From: an uncultured Eggerthella sp.
GTDB lineage: Bacteria; Actinomycetota; Coriobacteriia; Coriobacteriales; Eggerthellaceae
Direction: 5' to 3'
Assembly: GCA_900542265.1 (NCBI GenBank)
Contig: UQML01000024.1
Span: 1 to 26,772 of the forward strand
Length of the DNA stretch: 26,772 nucleotides
Positions 23,740 through 26,772 of this stretch are shown piece after piece. The stretch's first letter is position 1. Each line of letters begins with the position of its first letter. The translations under genes and the position numbers were made by a program. The notes under the pieces were generated by a model that had not been told where the DNA came from, did no database searches, and was given only the letters and a program-made list of their open reading frames with translations.

Positions 23740-23856
23740 ATGCGCTTATTTCCTTTCAAAGGACTACACAAACTTCATTCAACTTTTATGTATTATACGA
23801 AATTGCTTCTACTATACTGAGCACAAGAACTGACTATATCAAGGAGGGGTTCAGTT
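23740..23856. promoter_or_regulatory. Divergent promoter region, split-barrel and crotonase genes
   Basis: A minus-strand TATAAT (23797-23792) points at the split-barrel gene, and a plus-strand TATACT (23813-23818) points at the crotonase gene about 40 bp away. Neither has a good -35 match, so activator-dependent promoters are possible. AAGGAGG precedes the crotonase start. Confidence 0.4.
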
Positions 23857-24648
23857 ATGTATGAAACTATTTTGACCGAAGTACGAGGATCGACGCTTGT
23901 TATTACTTTTAACAGACCTGATGCCCGTAATGCCATTTCAACGGTAATGGGTCAAGAGATCACTGATGCAATGAATTCGTTTGAGGCAGATCCAAACTTG
24001 CGCGCCTGTGTTCTTACCAATACAGGCAATTGTTTTTGTGCCGGAAGCGATCTTAAAGAGATTTCAGCTGGTACCCATAAACGTCCTACTGATGAGGCAG
24101 GAAATGATCTAGGATTTGCGGGCATCACCAAGCGTTATATTAATAAGCCGTTGATCGCCGCTGTAAATGGTAAAGCACTCGGTGGTGGACTAGAAATTGT
24201 ATTTGCTTGCGATCTTGCTGTGGCAAGCACTGATGCCATCTTTGGTTTTCCAGAGCCGCGCGTTGGTTTAACTGCTGCAGGGGGTGGCTCACTCTTACGT
24301 GCAGGGCAGATGATTCCAACCAAATTTGCCAATCAACTTTTATTAGTAGCAGAGCCCATTGATGCTCAAACAGCACAATCATGGGGCATCATTAATGACG
24401 TTGTTCCTAATGAAGAAGTTGTCGATCGGGCGATTGAACTCGCAGAAAAAATTGCATTAGGAGCGCCACTCGCCATCCAATACAGCAAGCGCACTGTCTA
24501 TGAAACCATGGGAGAAACTCCCGTATGGCCAAGCAAAGGCTGGGATATTCTTGAGCGTTATGAACAAATCACTTATACCAGCGAAGATGCTCATGAAGGT
24601 TCAACTGCCTTTGCCGAAAAGCGCAAGCCGCATTGGACGGGTCGTTAA
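23857..24648 (+). CDS. Enoyl-CoA hydratase/isomerase family protein (crotonase, CaiD-like)
   Basis: A 263-residue crotonase that probably hydrates a 2-enoyl-CoA. The oxyanion-hole and acid-base regions are intact: CAGSDLKEI near residues 68-76, NGKALGGGLEIVFACDLAVAS with the first catalytic Glu, and FGFPEPRVGL with the second. Its C terminus SEDAHEGSTAFAEKRKPHW resembles crotonobetainyl-CoA hydratase CaiD and general enoyl-CoA hydratases. AAGGAGG lies upstream of the ATG. It sits near a MaoC-like gene and a CaiA-like dehydrogenase, but no CaiB- or CaiC-like gene is in view, so carnitine metabolism is not established. Confidence 0.93.
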   Translation: MYETILTEVRGSTLVITFNRPDARNAISTVMGQEITDAMNSFEADPNLRACVLTNTGNCFCAGSDLKEISAGTHKRPTDEAGNDLGFAGITKRYINKPLIAAVNGKALGGGLEIVFACDLAVASTDAIFGFPEPRVGLTAAGGGSLLRAGQMIPTKFANQLLLVAEPIDAQTAQSWGIINDVVPNEEVVDRAIELAEKIALGAPLAIQYSKRTVYETMGETPVWPSKGWDILERYEQITYTSEDAHEGSTAFAEKRKPHWTGR

Positions 24649-24654
24649 AAATGC

Positions 24655-24692
24655 ATTTTCCACCTGGAGACTTTATTCTTCAGGTGGAAAAT
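24655..24692. terminator. Hairpin between convergent crotonase and MaoC genes, containing a stop codon
   Basis: A 16-bp stem (24655-24670 with 24677-24692, one G-U pair) encloses a 6-base loop. The TAA of the minus-strand MaoC gene lies in the loop, so the stem includes its last codons. A T-rich stretch follows on the minus strand only after a few bases. It likely ends both transcripts or protects their 3' ends. Confidence 0.7.
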
Positions 24693-25107
24693 ACTTGAGA
24701 ATATGCTTGCAAACGCAAACTACTTTCCCATCTTGGTTGGTAATAGTAATGTCTGCAAAACTTTTGTTTGCTTCTTCATCAACTTCAACTACTTCATAAT
24801 ATGCTGTCACTGTATCTCCAAAAAAAACAGGAGCAGTAAAACGCACGTGGTCATACCCATACGAAGCAGCTGCTATAGGTGAATCATATTTTTGCTGAAT
24901 ATTTGTTGATGCCGTTGATGCAAGACAGAATACCAGTGGACCATGCGCAACGCGCGTTCCATAGGCACTTTTCTCCTCACAAAACGTTTGATTAAAGTGC
25001 ATAGGTGACATATCTCCTGTTACGCCACCAAAAAGATATACATCTGATTCACTAATAGTGCGTGTATAAGAACAATTATCCCCTACTTTTAATGGCAGTT
25101 TTGCCAT
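24673..25107 (-). CDS. MaoC-like hot-dog protein (predicted (R)-enoyl-CoA hydratase)
   Basis: A 144-residue single hot-dog-domain protein of the MaoC dehydratase family. The active-site motif FGGVTGDMSPMH carries the catalytic dyad Asp32 and His37. GTRVAHGPLVFCLAS and YDHVRFTAPVFFGDTV are the following conserved segments. It may add water to a 2-enoyl-CoA with (R) stereochemistry, complementing the nearby (S)-type crotonase. The start at 25107 has AGAGAGGGG six bases upstream; a longer frame of 20 codons is rejected. It is convergent with the crotonase and divergent from the acyl-CoA dehydrogenase. Confidence 0.9.
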   Translation of the reverse strand: MAKLPLKVGDNCSYTRTISESDVYLFGGVTGDMSPMHFNQTFCEEKSAYGTRVAHGPLVFCLASTASTNIQQKYDSPIAAASYGYDHVRFTAPVFFGDTVTAYYEVVEVDEEANKSFADITITNQDGKVVCVCKHILKYFPPEE

Positions 25108-25438
25108 AGCAATCCCCTCTCTCTTAATAATATGTTTCATCATAGAGGACTTATTAAAACTACTCAATAAATCATTATGAAAGTTCTATATATTCATTAC
25201 TATTTTATTCTATTCATTTTGGTTATATGTTGATTTCGTTTGCATTATTCGCGCTGATTGAAGGTGACGCATTTTTTACATTTTATTAAGAAGCAAAGGA
25301 TTCTATCAATAAATACTCATTTAACTCCGTAGAATAAGTATCAGGTTTTAAATCATGTGAACGCCACAGATTTGGAAAAATAAAGGTTGATAGTAAGCCA
25401 AATCGTTCACGACTAAAGAGGAAAGAGGGTTTAGGACT
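25108..25438. other. 331-bp divergent control region, no gene seen
   Basis: AT-rich spacer between the MaoC and acyl-CoA dehydrogenase genes. It should hold both promoters. No strong consensus pair was found: TTGAAG, 17 bp and TTTTAT around 25258-25286 is the best plus-strand candidate. ATTCTA (25300-25305) and TAGAAT (25330-25335) form a weak inverted repeat. No tRNA or small ORF with a ribosome site was seen. Confidence 0.4.
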
Positions 25439-26605
25439 ATGGATTTTAAGTTAACTGATGAGCAGGAGCTTTTAATTGAGAGCGCTCGTGAATATGCTAC
25501 TCGCTATTTCACTGAAGAAGATGTTCGCAAAGCTTACGAAGAGGATCATCACATTAGCGTAGAAGCGGCTATGGCATATCGCGAAGCTGGCTTTATGTAT
25601 TTAGGCCTCCCCGAAGAGGTTGGTGGAGTTCCTGTTGACAAGCTCACTCAAATCCTATTAGTTGAAAAGCTTCATGAATTTACCGGCGCAATCCTTCCTT
25701 TCGTAACTGATTTTAATACTATTACTGATGTTATTGATTTTGGTAGCAAAGATCAGCAAGAGATGATCATGAACGCTATCGAGAATGTCGAAAGCACCTG
25801 TATTGCATGCTCTGCTATTTCTGAGCCTGCAGCTGGTTCAGACAATAACGCTATGACTTGCGTAACGCGCAAACAACCAGATGGCACCTATCTTTTAAAT
25901 GGTCAGAAAACTTGGGTTACTTTGGGTGGTCTTGCACCTTACACTATGGTTGTTGCTAAGGACGAGGACCCTTCTTATGACAACGACAAATATTCTTTAT
26001 GGCTTGTTCCTGCTGAAACCGAAGGCTTCACCTACGCTAAACTTGACAAAGTTGGCCAACAAATCATTCCTTTTGTAGACCAGTTCTTTGATAATGTTGT
26101 TCTTACTGAAGATATGCGCCTTGGTGAGCCAGGCATGGGGTGGAAGCTCCTCATGAAGAAACTCGAGTTTGAACGCTTGCTTGTTGTTGCTTCTTCTCTT
26201 GGTCTTGCTCAGGCTGCCCTAAATGATGCTGGTGCTTACGCAAACGAGCGCATTGCATTCAATAAGCCCATCGCTAAGCAAACTCAAATCCAAATGCATC
26301 TCTGCGAGATGGAAAACATCATCGAGAATGTACGTTGGCGTCTTTATCGCGTAACTTCAATGATTGACAACGGTGAGTCAACTCGTCTTGAGTCTGCTCT
26401 CCTCAAAGGCTATGCTTGCCGTGAACTCACCAAGGTAGCTGATCTTGCAATGGCAATCTATGCTGCAATTGGCTACACCAAAGAAATTCGTGTTGGTCGC
26501 ATTTGGGCTGACCTTCGTGGCAATGAAATGGGCGGCGGCACTACCGAGATTATGGATTACATCTCTGGTCGTCAGCTTGCAAAGAAATATGCTCCTAAAA
26601 TGTAG
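25439..26605 (+). CDS. Acyl-CoA dehydrogenase (CaiA-like)
   Basis: FAD-dependent acyl-CoA dehydrogenase/enoyl-CoA reductase of 388 residues. The N-terminal domain starts MDFKLTDEQELLIES, as in CaiA and butyryl-CoA dehydrogenases. FAD/substrate motifs are ISEPAAGSD (127-135) and LNGQKTWVT (153-161). The usual catalytic Glu of the YEGT motif is replaced: the loop here reads MGGGTTEIM. Glu245 in LEFERLL stands where isovaleryl-CoA dehydrogenase has its catalytic base, so activity is probably retained. Electron partner genes (etfAB) are not in the window. AGAGGG and AGGA lie upstream of the ATG. Substrate is unknown. It is followed by a strong terminator. Confidence 0.92.
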   Translation: MDFKLTDEQELLIESAREYATRYFTEEDVRKAYEEDHHISVEAAMAYREAGFMYLGLPEEVGGVPVDKLTQILLVEKLHEFTGAILPFVTDFNTITDVIDFGSKDQQEMIMNAIENVESTCIACSAISEPAAGSDNNAMTCVTRKQPDGTYLLNGQKTWVTLGGLAPYTMVVAKDEDPSYDNDKYSLWLVPAETEGFTYAKLDKVGQQIIPFVDQFFDNVVLTEDMRLGEPGMGWKLLMKKLEFERLLVVASSLGLAQAALNDAGAYANERIAFNKPIAKQTQIQMHLCEMENIIENVRWRLYRVTSMIDNGESTRLESALLKGYACRELTKVADLAMAIYAAIGYTKEIRVGRIWADLRGNEMGGGTTEIMDYISGRQLAKKYAPKM

Positions 26606-26663
26606 GTAAATTCCTCCTGGTTTAATAACGTAATGCGATACATTCGGTAAACCGAGACAAGAT

Positions 26664-26703
26664 AAGAGGGTTGATGAGTAAGGCATCAACCCTCTTTCTT
26701 TTC
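26664..26703 (+). terminator. Terminator of the acyl-CoA dehydrogenase gene
   Basis: A perfect 13-bp stem (AAGAGGGTTGATG with CATCAACCCTCTT, 26664-26676 and 26684-26696), loop AGTAAGG, then TTCTTTT. It lies 58 bp after the stop codon. Confidence 0.92.
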
Positions 26704-26722
26704 CTCCTCTTTTGGTTAAACA

Positions 26723-26756
26723 AGAAGGGAGTCAACAAAAACGTTAACTCCCTTCT
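26723..26756. terminator. Second strong hairpin at the window end
   Basis: AGAAGGGAGT pairs with ACTCCCTTCT (10 bp), then one C/A mismatch and three more pairs, with loop AAAAAC. On the minus strand it is followed by TTGTTT, so it may terminate a minus-strand gene lying beyond the window. No ORF is seen in 26606-26772. Confidence 0.6.
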
Positions 26757-26772
26757 AAAGATTAGGTTGAAC

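Noticed and set aside
23857..26605. Complete carnitine (cai) operon
   Set aside because: Only CaiD-like and CaiA-like products are present, separated by an opposite-strand MaoC gene; no CaiB, CaiC or CaiT is seen.
26378..26689. 103-codon minus-strand ORF over the end of the acyl-CoA dehydrogenase gene
   Set aside because: Antisense shadow that also runs through the terminator; no ribosome site or recognisable domain.
1..26772. tRNA, rRNA, CRISPR arrays, insertion sequences
   Set aside because: Spacers were scanned by eye for tRNA arms, regular direct repeats and transposase genes; none was found.

Overview
The window reads as one end of a draft contig from an anaerobic, Gram-positive-type bacterium. 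The base composition looks AT-leaning by eye. The gene content fits Actinomycetota, class Coriobacteriia, best: a GAAC-N4-GTTC LexA box, NrdR, a GluQ-type tRNA-Asp synthetase paralogue, a MenA-like prenyltransferase, an IorAB/PaaK/ACT cluster, an Ech-type hydrogenase and a VanW/PgsA cell-envelope block. This placement is an inference from gene content. No rRNA, tRNA, CRISPR, insertion sequence or phage gene was seen. Bases 1-53 are not genomic: they are an untrimmed Illumina P5/i5/Nextera adapter.

Layout. 54-230: C-terminal fragment of RdgB. 231-601: AT-rich spacer. 602-2672: nucleotide and DNA-damage block, with dut and nrdR on the minus strand, a 103-residue tail-anchored membrane protein on the minus strand, and divergent lexA. 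The shared 102-bp lexA control region has two perfect SOS boxes, each inside the spacer of one of two opposed promoters. 2754-4352: a YbgC-like thioesterase (minus) and a MenA-like prenyltransferase (plus). 4380-9532: a minus-strand operon iorA-iorB-ACT protein-paaK-gluQ. 9586-14481: a minus-strand envelope block of pgsA, vanW, a D,D-carboxypeptidase and a zinc-ribbon/FHA protein. 14609-20268: a complete six-gene Ech [NiFe] hydrogenase operon, echABCDEF, preceded by a GC-rich terminator hairpin in its leader. 20496-23739: a metallo-beta-lactamase-fold protein, a large protein with TPR-like C-terminal repeats and a flavin split-barrel protein. 23857-26605: a crotonase (plus), a MaoC-like hot-dog protein (minus) and a CaiA-like acyl-CoA dehydrogenase (plus). 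The window ends with two strong hairpins.

How the genes may work together. IorAB should oxidatively decarboxylate aryl-pyruvates from aromatic amino acids to aryl-acetyl-CoA and reduced ferredoxin. PaaK interconverts arylacetates and their CoA esters, and Ech can re-oxidise ferredoxin to H2 while pumping ions. The window therefore plausibly holds both halves of an amino-acid-fermenting, energy-conserving route. The crotonase, MaoC and acyl-CoA dehydrogenase genes add enoyl-CoA chemistry.

The most novel-looking points are: (1) the unrecognised lexA-divergent membrane protein with its interlocked SOS promoters, a candidate SOS cell-division inhibitor; (2) long Ala/Lys/Glu-rich tails on both EchD and EchF; (3) the possible attenuator in front of the hydrogenase operon. 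None of these can be proven without searches or experiments.
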